A stretch of 64,000 nt of DNA from Lachnospiraceae bacterium (GCA_014804785.1 JAAUZD010000023.1:266291-330290), one strand, 5' to 3'; counted from the first letter of the stretch, positions 26,564 through 36,067 are shown. A program made the numbers and translations. The notes: generated by a model not told the origin, from the letters alone.

Positions 26564-27055
26564 TTATAAAATATTGCAAACGAGCTTCTTAAAACTCCGT
26601 CCCAGACGGTTATATGCTGCCCGTCCGGAGGACTGCTCGATGGCAACCAGCCGGTAATTGCTCCATCCGTGAAACCCAAGATGGTAGCTTTGATAGTGAC
26701 GCAGCTTCCGAATCCGTGCAAAGGCCTCTTCTGTAATCTGCTCTGCGACAATAATAAGCGCCACGTCCGTATTTCGATGACTTCCATGGGGATTGACTTT
26801 TTCTGTTCCCCGCGTCCACGCTGCCTGATCAAGTTGAAGGAGTGTTTCCAAATCCAGACACTCTTCTGCGGCAAAATAAACATATTCCCGGGATTCCGCT
26901 TCTGAAATCACTGCACTTTTTACCAGAAAAAACTGTTCATCATGGGTATGAAAAACAGCTTCTGCCACAAACGGCGGCTCTACGTCTTCCCGTTTAACAT
27001 CATAGTAAACCTGAAAAGAAGAAAAAAGCTTCTCCAAAATCTCATTTATATTCAT
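26564..27055 (-). CDS. Unrecognised protein encoded before cstA
   Basis: The 163-aa protein begins MNINEILEKLFSSFQVYYDV. It has no signal peptide or membrane helix, so it should be cytoplasmic, and has a mixed alpha/beta look (FFLVKSAVISEAESREYVYF, DVALIIVAEQITEEAF) with a basic C-terminus. ATG 27055 is chosen because AGGAGAG lies about 10 nt upstream; the open frame continues farther but through the leader. It ends 30 bp before cstA, so the two are probably co-transcribed and it may regulate or assist uptake. I do not recognise a family. Confidence 0.72.
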   Translation of the reverse strand: MNINEILEKLFSSFQVYYDVKREDVEPPFVAEAVFHTHDEQFFLVKSAVISEAESREYVYFAAEECLDLETLLQLDQAAWTRGTEKVNPHGSHRNTDVALIIVAEQITEEAFARIRKLRHYQSYHLGFHGWSNYRLVAIEQSSGRAAYNRLGRSFKKLVCNIL

Positions 27056-27099
27056 ATGTATGCTACTCTCCTGTGCAGATAGCATTTTGTATTTATAAC

Positions 27100-27128
27100 A
27101 AAAAAACAGATATCCGCCAAAGGATACC
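27100..27128 (-). promoter_or_regulatory. Attenuator-like terminator in the leader of the cstA operon
   Basis: On the minus strand GGTATCC (27128-27122) and GGATATC (27115-27109) form a 7-bp stem with one G-U, followed by TG and seven T (27106-27100). An upstream GGATAC (about 27157-27152) can pair with the GTATCC of the first arm and would prevent terminator formation. The hairpin lies between the promoter and the first gene, which suggests regulated termination. Confidence 0.5.
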
Positions 27129-27170
27129 TGTAACTTTTGTGATACCTCTTTGTATCCGCATTTATTAATA

Positions 27171-27198
27171 ATTATACTCTCAATACGCAAAAAAACAA
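27171..27198 (-). promoter_or_regulatory. Promoter of the cstA operon
   Basis: On the minus strand TTGTTT (27198-27193) and a perfect TATAAT (27176-27171) are 16 bp apart, giving a leader of roughly 110 nt before ATG 27055. Confidence 0.6.
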
Positions 27199-27264
27199 GT
27201 GTTTTCTAAATAAATACTTTACAAAAATTTATAAATATTTAATTTTCTTTTTATCCTTTCAGAA

Positions 27265-28188
27265 TTACGGAAGGATTTTTAACAGCTTTTCAAAATATTC
27301 CGGAAGGGGCGCCTGGGTTTCTACATAGTTACCAGTAGCAGGATGTACGAAACCTAGTATACCGGCGTGCAGGGTCTGCCCATCCAGCCTGTAGAGGTTG
27401 GATTTGGCACCGTATACCTGGTCACCCAGAAGAGGATGTCCTAAGTGCGCCATATGAACTCTGATCTGATGAGTACGTCCTGTTTCCAATGTACATTCAA
27501 TATAGGTTGTATTTTGAAAATGCTTAAGTACACGGTAATGGGTAATGGCTTCTTTTCCGCCCTGGTTGACCACTGCCATTTTTTTTCGGTCAACAGGGTG
27601 CCTTCCAATCAACGTATGGACTGTGCCCTCCTCTTCTTTTAATACTCCGTGTACGATTGCCTGATATTTTCTCACAATGGTATGTTCCTTCAACTGCCGT
27701 GCAATTTCATTGTGTGCATGGTCATTTTTGCATGCAATGACAGAGCCCGTCGTATCACGGTCGATTCGGTGAACAATGCCAGGCCTTAAGACACCGTTAA
27801 TGCCGCTCAACTCATTTTTGCAATGATACATCAGCGCATTGACCAAGGTACCTTCATAATGCCCAGGCGCAGGATGAACCACCATTCCTTTCGGTTTATT
27901 GATCACGATCACATCCTGATCCTCATAAAGAATAGACAGGGGAATTTTTTCGGGGAGAATATCCGGGATAATGGAAGGTGGGAGCACCAGAATAATCTCA
28001 TCATCCACACTGACGCGGTAGCTTGGTTTTACATTCCTGCCATTTGCAGTCACCTTGCCCTCAGCTAAAAGCTTTTGGATATATGAACGCGACAAAGACT
28101 CCATAAGTGTATTTAAGCACTTATCGATTCGCTCCTCTTCCATCTCTTCAGTTATTATAAAACGAAATTCTTTCTGCAGATCCATCAT
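27265..28188 (-). CDS. RluA/RluD family pseudouridine synthase
   Basis: The 307-aa RNA pseudouridine synthase has an N-terminal S4 RNA-binding domain (about 16-75, IDKCLNTLMESLSRSYIQKLLAEG) and the catalytic RluA domain with HRIDRDTTGSV, which holds the active aspartate (HRLDRDTSG in most relatives). It lies directly after lspA, the usual Firmicutes order (the gene called ylyB in Bacillus). The exact uridines modified, in rRNA or tRNA, cannot be told from sequence. Confidence 0.94.
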   Translation of the reverse strand: MMDLQKEFRFIITEEMEEERIDKCLNTLMESLSRSYIQKLLAEGKVTANGRNVKPSYRVSVDDEIILVLPPSIIPDILPEKIPLSILYEDQDVIVINKPKGMVVHPAPGHYEGTLVNALMYHCKNELSGINGVLRPGIVHRIDRDTTGSVIACKNDHAHNEIARQLKEHTIVRKYQAIVHGVLKEEEGTVHTLIGRHPVDRKKMAVVNQGGKEAITHYRVLKHFQNTTYIECTLETGRTHQIRVHMAHLGHPLLGDQVYGAKSNLYRLDGQTLHAGILGFVHPATGNYVETQAPLPEYFEKLLKILP

Positions 28189-28191
28189 ATA

Positions 28192-28719
28192 CTATTTCAA
28201 TTCTCTGAACTTCTTCTTTTTGAAACTAAGAAAATGAAAATCATTTTCTTTATAAACAAAAAGAATCTGAATAATTAAAATGAATGTTGAAAACGTGACA
28301 TACATATCCGCGACATTAAAAATCGGAAAATTAATCAGTACAATATAAATAAAATCCACTACATAATCTAACTTCAGGCGGTCTATCATATTTCCAATCG
28401 CACCTGCGGCAATCATTACAAGCAGGAAATGAAGCCGTGTATATTTTTTATCATTTGGCGTTTTAGCCAGTACATAGACAATCACACCCAAAAAAATCAC
28501 AGCAACAAAAACAAAAAAACTTTTCTGATTCTGTAGCATGCCAAAAGCAGCCCCACGGTTTTCTAAATAATTAAATTCAAGGACTCCATCAATGATGTTA
28601 AAGGCAGGCTGATTTTTAAGCTTCAACACTGCCGTATATTTTGTAAACTGATCCACGACCACAAGCAGGATCAGAAGCAACAAATCCAAAATGAGTAATT
28701 TTACTTTATGCTTGCTCAT
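28192..28719 (-). CDS. lspA: Lipoprotein signal peptidase (signal peptidase II)
   Basis: The 175-aa membrane aspartic protease removes lipoprotein signal peptides. It has four hydrophobic segments and both catalytic regions, GAIGNMIDRLKLDYVVDFI and FNVADMYVTFS, with their conserved aspartates. It ends 4 bp before the pseudouridine synthase gene. Several lipoproteins in this window (7607, livJ, the carboxypeptidase) are likely clients. Confidence 0.96.
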   Translation of the reverse strand: MSKHKVKLLILDLLLLILLVVVDQFTKYTAVLKLKNQPAFNIIDGVLEFNYLENRGAAFGMLQNQKSFFVFVAVIFLGVIVYVLAKTPNDKKYTRLHFLLVMIAAGAIGNMIDRLKLDYVVDFIYIVLINFPIFNVADMYVTFSTFILIIQILFVYKENDFHFLSFKKKKFRELK

Positions 28720-28727
28720 AATCGCTC

Positions 28728-29831
28728 CTATTCATAATCTTCGACATATCGAATTTCCGAGATGGCATTCAGAATTTCTTCATCTGTCACAGTTCTGTCA
28801 ATCAGAGCCTTTCCAACCTTTTTGAGAAGGATAAATTTAATGCTGTTTCCCTCCATTTTCTTGTCTGACTTAGTCAATTTAAGAATTTCTTCCGGCTCTA
28901 TGTCTTCAAGAGAGATGGGCAGATTAAAAGGCACGAACATGTCTCTGATTTCATAATATTCTTCCATGGAAAGCCATTCATGCTTCCAGGAAATGAAAGC
29001 GGCAGCAACCATTCCAAGCGCCACACATTCTCCGTGCGTCATGGCAAAGTTTTTATATTTTTCAATTGCATGACCGATTGTATGACCAAAATTAAGAAGC
29101 GCTCTGTCACCCTTCTCGGTGGGATCCTTTTCCACTACAAGTTTTTTAATCTTGCTGCTCCTTTCCACCATTTCAAGCAGCGTGTCGGTATCCCTGTCAT
29201 TTATTTCATACATATGATCTAAAAGCCACTCATAGAAAAGACTGTCTTTGATCAGTCCATGCTTCATGATCTCAGCAAACCCACTGAAAAACTGACGATC
29301 ATCTAATGTTCTTAAAGCCCCGACATTCATATAGACGAGCTTTGGCATGTAAAAGGCGCCTACCATATTTTTGTATCCATCAAAATCAACCCCTGTCTTT
29401 CCGCCGATGCTGGAATCTGCCTGTGCAAGCAGAGTTGTTGGAATCTGTACAAAATCAATTCCTCTTAGGTAGGTTGCCGCCGTAAATCCTGTAATATCAC
29501 CAGTTACGCCGCCGCCTAAGGCAATCAGAAGATCTTTTCTGTCAAACTGTTCCTGAATCAGAAAAGCATAAATATCATTTACCGTTGTAAGAGTTTTTTG
29601 CTCCTCTCCTGCTGTAAAGGCATATAATACATTTTTGATGCAATTTCCGTTTAAAATATCCATAATTTCTTCTCCGTAAAGGGAAGAGACATGAGAATCC
29701 GTCACAACACATATTCTTCTGTTTTCGATATCGAATGCTTTCAGTTCTGATAGCAGATCCTGGAAATCAGTAGCAAAAACAATATCATAACAAGGTTTTT
29801 TATCGTATAAAATTGGAAGTCGACTGTTCAT
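28728..29831 (-). CDS. aroB: 3-dehydroquinate synthase
   Basis: The 367-aa enzyme converts DAHP to 3-dehydroquinate in the shikimate pathway with NAD+ and a divalent metal. It shows the NAD-binding ALGGGVTGDITGFTAATY, the PTTLLAQADSSIGGKTGVD region and metal-ligand segments FGHTIGHAIEKY and THGECVALGM. It lies between sepF and lspA and follows a terminator. Confidence 0.96.
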   Translation of the reverse strand: MNSRLPILYDKKPCYDIVFATDFQDLLSELKAFDIENRRICVVTDSHVSSLYGEEIMDILNGNCIKNVLYAFTAGEEQKTLTTVNDIYAFLIQEQFDRKDLLIALGGGVTGDITGFTAATYLRGIDFVQIPTTLLAQADSSIGGKTGVDFDGYKNMVGAFYMPKLVYMNVGALRTLDDRQFFSGFAEIMKHGLIKDSLFYEWLLDHMYEINDRDTDTLLEMVERSSKIKKLVVEKDPTEKGDRALLNFGHTIGHAIEKYKNFAMTHGECVALGMVAAAFISWKHEWLSMEEYYEIRDMFVPFNLPISLEDIEPEEILKLTKSDKKMEGNSIKFILLKKVGKALIDRTVTDEEILNAISEIRYVEDYE

Positions 29832-29866
29832 GAATTTATCCTTTCTCTAAAAATGAATGTCAAGAA

Positions 29867-29895
29867 AAAACTTCCTGCCCGAAACAAGAAGTTTT
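29867..29895 (-). terminator. Intrinsic terminator after sepF
   Basis: On the minus strand AAAACTTC and GAAGTTTT (29895-29888 and 29874-29867) form an 8-bp stem that runs into TTTTTTC. It separates sepF from aroB. Confidence 0.75.
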
Positions 29896-29911
29896 CAACC
29901 ATAAATAAAAT

Positions 29912-30412
29912 TTAAATACCGTTATTGATCGGCACATCAAAAGATCCTGATAAAATTTCCTGAAAATCACCCGATATATCAACAATAGCCGGAGTAATAA
30001 TGAATATGTAATGGGAAATCTTTTGGAGATTACCACTGATAGCGAAACAGGAACCGGAGGTAAAATCAATGATCCGCTGCGCAATATCGACATCCAGACC
30101 TTCAAGATTAAGTACTACTGTCCTATTTGCAAGAAGAGTTTCTGTAATTTCTCTTGCATCCTCAATGGATGTGGGTTTGATTACACATACTTCCATGCCA
30201 TTTCCGGTCTTCTTTGCCTGACGCATAGGCGTTACTTTAGGCGTTGATTTTTTGATTAATTTATCTTCATCTGAAATAGGATCTTCTTTGATGGGCGGAA
30301 GTTTTTTGGACTTCTCTTCCACTGGACCTTCATCATAGTAGTCGTCATCATAAAAATCATCATCATCTTCATTTAGTTTCATATAATTAAGAAACTTATC
30401 CATTACTCCCAT
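29912..30412 (-). CDS. sepF: Cell division protein SepF
   Basis: The 166-aa protein binds FtsZ and the membrane in Gram-positive division. An N-terminal helix (MDKFLNYMKL) that can bind lipid is followed by a very acidic Asp-rich linker (residues about 15-35), and the SepF domain lies at about 75-155 (VCVIKPTSIEDAREITETLL, DFTSGSCFAI). It follows yggS, as in many Firmicutes division clusters. Confidence 0.94.
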   Translation of the reverse strand: MGVMDKFLNYMKLNEDDDDFYDDDYYDEGPVEEKSKKLPPIKEDPISDEDKLIKKSTPKVTPMRQAKKTGNGMEVCVIKPTSIEDAREITETLLANRTVVLNLEGLDVDIAQRIIDFTSGSCFAISGNLQKISHYIFIITPAIVDISGDFQEILSGSFDVPINNGI

Positions 30413-30427
30413 TTTAAAGTGCTCCTT

Positions 30428-31120
30428 TTAAACTGGATATTGCCGTTCTCCAAAGATGCCTGTCCCAACACGGACATAAGAAGCACCTTCCTCAATGGCA
30501 ACCATATAATCGCCTGTCATTCCCATTGACAGAACATTCATATTAACATTATCAATGTTTTTTTGATTTATGTCAACAGCTAATTGTTTCAGCCTTGCAA
30601 AATATTGTCGATTTTCTTCCGGGTTCATGACAAATGGGGCAATTGTCATAAGACCTTTAATATGAAGACCGGGTAAAGATGCCGCGTCGCGTACCAATTG
30701 TTCCGCATTTTTGGCAGCTACACCAAATTTTGTATCTTCCCCGGCTATGTTCACTTCAATCAGAACGGAAACATCTACCTGTTTTTTTACTGCTTCACGG
30801 CTGATTTCTTCCGCAAGTTTTAGCGAATCCACACTATGGATTAATGCTGCTTTGCCCACGACATATTTTACTTTATTCCTTTGTAGGTGACCAATCATGT
30901 GCCATTTGATGTCTTTGGGCATTATTTCATACTTTTCCACAAGCTCCTGCACTTTGTTTTCGCCAAACTCCCTGCACCCGTATTCATAAGCCTCCATCAG
31001 CATGGAAACCGGCTTGGTCTTGCTGACAGCAATCAAGACGACTTCTTCTCTATTCCGGCCTGCATTTTGGCATGCCGCTTCTATATTCTGATTGACATGA
31101 TCCAGATTCCTCTTTATCAC
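30428..31120 (-). CDS. yggS: PLP homeostasis protein YggS/YlmE
   Basis: The 230-aa single-domain barrel binds pyridoxal phosphate through K34 in LIAVSKTKP. Further family blocks are FGENKVQE, WHMIGHLQRNKVKYV and LSMGMTGDYMVAIEEG. It controls the free PLP pool rather than acting as a racemase. In Firmicutes it neighbours sepF, as here (15 bp apart). Confidence 0.95.
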   Translation of the reverse strand: MIKRNLDHVNQNIEAACQNAGRNREEVVLIAVSKTKPVSMLMEAYEYGCREFGENKVQELVEKYEIMPKDIKWHMIGHLQRNKVKYVVGKAALIHSVDSLKLAEEISREAVKKQVDVSVLIEVNIAGEDTKFGVAAKNAEQLVRDAASLPGLHIKGLMTIAPFVMNPEENRQYFARLKQLAVDINQKNIDNVNMNVLSMGMTGDYMVAIEEGASYVRVGTGIFGERQYPV

Positions 31121-31157
31121 GGTAATCCCTCCCTGCTTTTTACTAGCCTATGGATGT

Positions 31158-32549
31158 TTAGTAAATAAATTCATTATCTTCTACCGCTGTAGCGTCTAAT
31201 ACAATATAGTCATAAACATTGAGACCATACTGCGTATTTGATTTTACAATAGAGTATTCATCATTCTGATCCAAAAGATTAATCTGTTTAAAATCAGCAT
31301 AGCCTTTATTGATATTATAGACACCCGTTAGGCTTCCTCTTTTGCTTATAGCATATTTTTCTGTGGATTCAGGTTTGATGATATAATTGCCAATTCTTAG
31401 AACCATATCATCAATGTAATATTCCGTATCAGTTTCACCGTAAATCGTGGTGGCAATAAATTCCGTGGTGGCAGTGCCGTCTTCAGCATAGGTTTCAAGC
31501 ATCACACCATAGTCACTGCTGTTTCCGCCCTGTATGACGTATTCTTTTGGAATAATGAAAAACTCTTTCTGTACAATGGCGGAATTGGGGATTTTAAGTC
31601 CGGTATCTTCCTCCAGGATCAATTCAATATCAATAAAACGATCCGTACAGAATGTTACCATGGAATTTGTAAAGGTAAGTTCAACAAAAATATCCCCCTC
31701 AGCATTTGTATAACTGGAAACTTCTCCCCAGGAAATGTCTTGGTTCTTTAAAAATTTGACTTTTACATACTCTGCATCTAAAAGCTCATCTGCTTTTTTA
31801 CGGTCAACTTGAATGACAATAGACCAATCTTCCTTTTTGGAAATTTTGTAAACAGGTTGTCCAACTTCCACCAAATCATTTTCGATCAGCTGTGTTTTTT
31901 CGTAATTTTTTATATCATACAAATCGCTGGTAAATTGCTCTAAAGTAAGGTCCTCATATCCATCAACGGAATAGATGATAATCCCGGTAGACGGTGCACG
32001 ACAGAATGAAATTAGTTCTGACATACCGGAAGCATTTATCTTATCAATATTTTCCAAAATATTTGCATTTGCCAGTTTTAGGACGGTACCCTTAACGCTG
32101 TATTTAAAATCATATACGGAAGAAAAATATTCCTTATCAAAATTATTTTTAAAACCAAGGATTTCCGTCTTTAACTCATTTAAATCTCTTGCTGTCAGGG
32201 TGTTGTCGGAGTTTTCAGAGTTCATATAGTCAGCCAGCTGTCCTGACTCATCCAATGTGTATACCAGATTTCCAACGCCTACACGCTCTCCCTCTCTGGC
32301 ATAGTAATTTACATAGCCTGTTTTCTGTGCAGTAACAATTTCTTCCTCTCTGAGTGCAATACCCTTATAAATATTGTTTGATGAAAGAGAACCCATCGTC
32401 ACCTGATGCGCTTCAATATGCTTTTGCGTAAAGTACATAAAAACACAGATGATAATATACACAAAAATAACTGCAAAAATAACCATACCAATATTGATGC
32501 GAAAGGGTCTTCTGTATTTGACGATCTTATTACTTCTGTTATCTTCCAC
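31158..32549 (-). CDS. HlyD-like membrane-anchored protein
   Basis: The 463-aa protein has a short basic N-terminus, one membrane helix (about 18-38) and a long extracytoplasmic part that resembles a HlyD-type adaptor: a lipoyl-like half (GYVNYYAREGERVGVGNLVY), a helical hairpin region, and a beta-barrel half (VEVGQPVYKISKKEDWSIVI). A protein of this type is commonly encoded next to yggS-sepF in Clostridia, so a role with the envelope or division is possible, but no ABC or RND partner is encoded here. Confidence 0.82.
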   Translation of the reverse strand: MEDNRSNKIVKYRRPFRINIGMVIFAVIFVYIIICVFMYFTQKHIEAHQVTMGSLSSNNIYKGIALREEEIVTAQKTGYVNYYAREGERVGVGNLVYTLDESGQLADYMNSENSDNTLTARDLNELKTEILGFKNNFDKEYFSSVYDFKYSVKGTVLKLANANILENIDKINASGMSELISFCRAPSTGIIIYSVDGYEDLTLEQFTSDLYDIKNYEKTQLIENDLVEVGQPVYKISKKEDWSIVIQVDRKKADELLDAEYVKVKFLKNQDISWGEVSSYTNAEGDIFVELTFTNSMVTFCTDRFIDIELILEEDTGLKIPNSAIVQKEFFIIPKEYVIQGGNSSDYGVMLETYAEDGTATTEFIATTIYGETDTEYYIDDMVLRIGNYIIKPESTEKYAISKRGSLTGVYNINKGYADFKQINLLDQNDEYSIVKSNTQYGLNVYDYIVLDATAVEDNEFIY

Positions 32550-32641
32550 TTTACATCTCCTTACAATAAATCTGTCTGGGCAAAAAGACTAAACAGCTAT
32601 AAGCATGCTTCGAGGGCTGTCCTTATGTTAATCAGAAAAAT

Positions 32642-32661
32642 CCCCCGGATGCCTCCGGGGG
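32642..32661 (-). terminator. Very GC-rich terminator hairpin
   Basis: On the minus strand CCCCCGGA and TCCGGGGG pair over 8 bp with a 4-nt loop, followed by ATTTTTCTG. It lies just after the P-loop protein gene. Confidence 0.87.
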
Positions 32662-32669
32662 TATGTAAA

Positions 32670-33089
32670 TTATAAAGAAACAATAATTTTATCTTTATCA
32701 GAAGCTGGAATATCTTCTTCGTCTACTGAAATACTTATGACAAAGTCTATATTAAACGTCTTACTGAGTTTTTCCAATTTTTGAATAATTTCACCTAAAT
32801 GCTCTTCTTCCAGACAGGCAATTTTCAAAAAGCTGTCAAAGTACATCTGCTCTAAATCATGATCTTGTGAAATAATTCCGCTTATAAAGCCAATGAATTC
32901 GTCTGAATTTGTAATCAGATAGGATGATACATCAATCAATCTGATTTTGTTATTCAGTTCGTACATATGCTTCGTGCTTTTGTCCAGATATACAATATTG
33001 CCGGATACGTTTTGTACCTCTGTATTCACCTTATCTAATAAATGTTTGGTCTTGCCTTTTCCCTTTTTTCCGACTATTAATTGAACCAT
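32670..33089 (-). CDS. Small P-loop protein of unknown function
   Basis: The 139-aa protein starts MVQLIVGKKGKGKTKHLLD, a clear Walker A (GKKGKGKT, 7-14), and ends with a possible Walker B-like strand (FVISISVDEED). Similar Clostridia proteins are sometimes labelled as PilT-like, but there is no PilT-specific part and no pilus gene nearby. It is probably a small cytoplasmic NTP-binding protein. A GGAGGGATT ribosome site precedes ATG 33089. Confidence 0.75.
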   Translation of the reverse strand: MVQLIVGKKGKGKTKHLLDKVNTEVQNVSGNIVYLDKSTKHMYELNNKIRLIDVSSYLITNSDEFIGFISGIISQDHDLEQMYFDSFLKIACLEEEHLGEIIQKLEKLSKTFNIDFVISISVDEEDIPASDKDKIIVSL

Positions 33090-33124
33090 TGGTAATCCCT
33101 CCTGAAGTATATTGGCTGCACATA

Positions 33125-33148
33125 AAATTTAGGTCACGGCCTAAATTT
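33125..33148. repeat. 9-bp inverted repeat upstream of the P-loop gene
   Basis: AAATTTAGG (33125-33133) and CCTAAATTT (33140-33148) flank a 6-nt spacer. It lies between the carboxypeptidase stop and the P-loop gene start, so it could be a terminator stem or an operator. Confidence 0.45.
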
Positions 33149-33180
33149 ATTATAAGTGATTGTATAGCAAAAAACAACTG

Positions 33181-34185
33181 TTAATTATTTATTTCCTCTA
33201 ACAAATCTGTCATCTGGGAGTAAAGAAGTTCTCCGCTCTCTGCACGCATGATGATGGAAATATAAGGATTACTCGAAGAATCTCTTGAGAGAAGGATAAG
33301 ACAATGTCCTGCTGCGTTTGTCGTACCTGTTTTTCCACCCATTACGGTTATTCCGCTGGGAGCCTGCGCTGTTCCCTGTATGTACCGATTCGTATTGTTT
33401 ACAGTGATTTCCTTTGAAGCACCATTTTTATCTGTATATACGGTAGTATAAGAATCCATGTGAATAATATCATTAAAGGAAGTATAGTTAATCGCCTCAT
33501 TCATGATCAGATACATATCATAAACTGTCGTATAATGGTTGTCATCAGGAAGACCATGTGGATTCACAAAATGCGTATTTGTTGCACCCAGTAAAAGCGC
33601 TTCCTCATTCATCATATCTGCAAAGGCTTCCACCGAGCCGGCAATTCCTTCTGCAATCAGAACAGCCGCATCATTGGCGGAATTGATGAGCAAAAGATGT
33701 AGTGCCTGATCCAGCGTCATCTGATCTCCCTCCTTGATTCCACAGACCTGTGCGCCGGATTCCTGTATTTTTACATTTGCAGAGGCTGTCAAAAGCATAT
33801 CGTTTGAACCGTTCTTAATTGCCACCAGTGCAGTCATTACCTTAGTCAGACTTGCCGGATATAGTTTCTCGTGGGGATTTTTGGCATAGAGCGTACTGCA
33901 GTTTTTGATATCGAACAGTCCGGCACCTGATGCCGCCGCCATATCTACATCGCCGGACTCTATGTTGGAATTTACAACGCAAAGTCCGGAGGCAAAAGGA
34001 ACTGCTGTTCCGCGTTCTTCTTCCAAATTAATGACCCTGAAACTGCTCACTTCAGAATCAATACTGTATGGTATATCAAAACGACTCTGCCCGCATCCTG
34101 TCAATAATAAAAGAACCGAAAAAAGTGCTACAGATACTATTCTTTTGGCAAATCCTGTTTTTTCTTTTTTATTTGTACATTTCAC
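33181..34185 (-). CDS. Lipoprotein-type serine D-Ala-D-Ala carboxypeptidase
   Basis: The 334-aa protein is a low-molecular-weight penicillin-binding protein that trims peptidoglycan stem peptides. It has the three active-site motifs, S112-x2-K115 ([11 protein letters not shown]), S169-x-N171 (INSANDAA) and KTG ([11 protein letters not shown]). Unlike DacA, its signal ends in a lipobox LTGC (lipidated C31), and the usual C-terminal amphipathic anchor is missing, so I infer it is held by lipid. Its start overlaps the mgsA end by 17 bp, closing the shape/division operon. Confidence 0.93.
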   Translation of the reverse strand: MKCTNKKEKTGFAKRIVSVALFSVLLLLTGCGQSRFDIPYSIDSEVSSFRVINLEEERGTAVPFASGLCVVNSNIESGDVDMAAASGAGLFDIKNCSTLYAKNPHEKLYPASLTKVMTALVAIKNGSNDMLLTASANVKIQESGAQVCGIKEGDQMTLDQALHLLLINSANDAAVLIAEGIAGSVEAFADMMNEEALLLGATNTHFVNPHGLPDDNHYTTVYDMYLIMNEAINYTSFNDIIHMDSYTTVYTDKNGASKEITVNNTNRYIQGTAQAPSGITVMGGKTGTTNAAGHCLILLSRDSSSNPYISIIMRAESGELLYSQMTDLLEEINN

Positions 34186-34564
34186 GCCACTCTAAATCTC
34201 CTCTGTCCAGGGACTTAATCAATAATTCCGCAGTGGCAATATTGGTTGCCAGCGGGATATTATACATATCACAAAGCTTTACAACATTATTGACGTCGGG
34301 CTCATGCGTTTTTGAAGTCAACGGATCCCGCAGAAAAATGACAAGATCTATCTGATTATGCTCAATCTGCGCTCCAATCTGCTGCTCTCCGCCAAGATGT
34401 CCGGCTAAAAATTTATGAATATTTAAGTTTGTAACTTCTTCTATCAATCTTCCTGTTGTTCCCGTTGCAAATAAATCATTCTTAGTCAATATACCCCGAT
34501 ATGCAATACAGAAATTTTGCATTAATTTCTTTTTCGCATCATGTGCGATCAGCGCTATATTCAT
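34169..34564 (-). CDS. mgsA: Methylglyoxal synthase
   Basis: The 131-aa enzyme makes methylglyoxal from dihydroxyacetone phosphate, a bypass that frees phosphate. It has [13 protein letters not shown] at the start, the phosphate-binding [24 protein letters not shown] and the catalytic [15 protein letters not shown]. It lies between rodA and the carboxypeptidase gene. Confidence 0.96.
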   Translation of the reverse strand: MNIALIAHDAKKKLMQNFCIAYRGILTKNDLFATGTTGRLIEEVTNLNIHKFLAGHLGGEQQIGAQIEHNQIDLVIFLRDPLTSKTHEPDVNNVVKLCDMYNIPLATNIATAELLIKSLDRGDLEWREMYK

Positions 34565-34614
34565 CGAAAAACCCTCCTATTACGTCTGATACCCATATGT
34601 ATAACTATTATACA

Positions 34615-35736
34615 TCATTTTTGCCGGCATTGTAACCCCACATTTAAAACAAATCCAATTCCAATAAAGCAACTCACCAATGACGTCAGACCATAACTGA
34701 CAAAGGGAAGTGGCAGACCGGTATTAGGCAGCAAGTATGTGACGACGCCGATATTGATAAAGGCCTGCAGCCCTATCATGGCGCCTATTCCCGCCGCAAT
34801 AATCGTCCCCGCCAGATCCTTTGCCCGTCTGGCTATCAACATACATTCCACACTGATGAGAAGAACCAGGACAATGACCGCGCAGGCACCTACAAAGCCA
34901 AATTCTTCTCCAATTACTGCAAATATAAAGTCTGTCTGCTGTTCTGCAATGAAATCCGCATTCTTTACGGAGCTGATTTCATTGTTTTTATATCCTTTTC
35001 CTGTAAGCTGTCCGGAACCAATTGCCATGACAGAATATTCCTGTTGATATCCCAGTGAATTGGCAAATTCTTCCTTGTTAAAGAAAGAAATGATCCGGTT
35101 CAGCTGATACATATGCTTTTCGGGAATAATTGTCTGGTCCGGCTGCAAAATCAGGTACATAAAAATCAAGAATACAGGAATTGCCACTGCCAGAATGCCG
35201 CCAATCACCTTCCAGCTTAATCCGCCCGTAAACATGATGACGCAGAAAATCAGGCAGATTACGATGGTCGTTGACAAGTCGGGCTGATAACCGACTAAAA
35301 GCGCCGGGACAGCAAATAAAATCACACAAAGCGAGATGTATTTAAAGGAGTTGAGCTGATCTTTATGCTTATAAATGAATTGTGCAAAAAACAGAATAAT
35401 CAGTATTTTTGCAACTTCCGAGGGTTGAAAACGGATTCCTGCCATTTCAAGCCATCTTTGGGATCCCTTGGCATCGTCTCCCATTACAATGACCAGAATA
35501 AGAAGAACAAGATTAAAAAGATACATCAGCCAGTAGAGATTTAAAAGTGTCGAGTAATCAAACAGAGAAATAACCAGCATCAAGAACAGACCGAAGGCAA
35601 AACCTGCGATCTGTCTGTTCTGAAGCGCCGGTTCGGCACTGCCTACTGCGACAATTCCGATGACTGCCAGTGCAACCACGAGCACCACCAGCTTAAAATC
35701 ATAGTGACGTATTTTATACTGTTTGAGCATATCCAT
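34615..35736 (-). CDS. rodA: RodA/FtsW family glycosyltransferase
   Basis: The 373-aa multi-pass membrane protein belongs to the SEDS family that polymerises peptidoglycan. Typical blocks are FQPSEVAKILIILFFAQF, the conserved aspartate region GYQPDLSTTIV, FAVIGEEFGFVGA and PLPFVSYGLTS near the C-terminus. The position after minCDE in an operon that also holds PBP2 and mreBCD favours RodA over FtsW. Confidence 0.94.
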   Translation of the reverse strand: MDMLKQYKIRHYDFKLVVLVVALAVIGIVAVGSAEPALQNRQIAGFAFGLFLMLVISLFDYSTLLNLYWLMYLFNLVLLILVIVMGDDAKGSQRWLEMAGIRFQPSEVAKILIILFFAQFIYKHKDQLNSFKYISLCVILFAVPALLVGYQPDLSTTIVICLIFCVIMFTGGLSWKVIGGILAVAIPVFLIFMYLILQPDQTIIPEKHMYQLNRIISFFNKEEFANSLGYQQEYSVMAIGSGQLTGKGYKNNEISSVKNADFIAEQQTDFIFAVIGEEFGFVGACAVIVLVLLISVECMLIARRAKDLAGTIIAAGIGAMIGLQAFINIGVVTYLLPNTGLPLPFVSYGLTSLVSCFIGIGFVLNVGLQCRQK

Positions 35737-35782
35737 TCACCTTTCATAAAGCTGCCATGTGCTTTGCGTAAAAAACAGCTTA

Positions 35783-36064
35783 TCAGTTGACATTCTTATG
35801 TAAATCCAGAATAGGAATATTCGCATATAAAGTGGGGGTTTTATCCCGTCCCTTATTGTCTGTTTTGCTGATCTGTATTTCCATACTCTGTGTATCTATC
35901 TTCATGTATTTTGATATCACTTTGGCGATATCTGTCTTGATCATTTCCATCATTTCCGGAGAACAGTTGACTCTGTCAGAAATGAGCAGTATTTTTAAAC
36001 GGTCTTTTGCTATTTCTCTTGATTTTCTTCTGTTAAAAAAATTTCTGATTCCCATATAGCCCAC
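35783..36064 (-). CDS. minE: Cell division topological specificity factor MinE
   Basis: The 93-aa protein stimulates MinD ATPase and sets the Min pattern. It has the N-terminal RNFFNRRKSREIAKDRLKILL-type start (MinD-binding helix) and the C-terminal dimerisation part with DIAKVISKYMKID. It starts 3 bp after minD. Confidence 0.93.
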   Translation of the reverse strand: MGYMGIRNFFNRRKSREIAKDRLKILLISDRVNCSPEMMEMIKTDIAKVISKYMKIDTQSMEIQISKTDNKGRDKTPTLYANIPILDLHKNVN

Positions 36065-36067
36065 CTC

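Noticed and set aside
32670-33089. P-loop protein as the PilT pilus motor
   Set aside because: At 139 aa it lacks the PilT-specific domains and no pilus genes are near; only the Walker A is supported.
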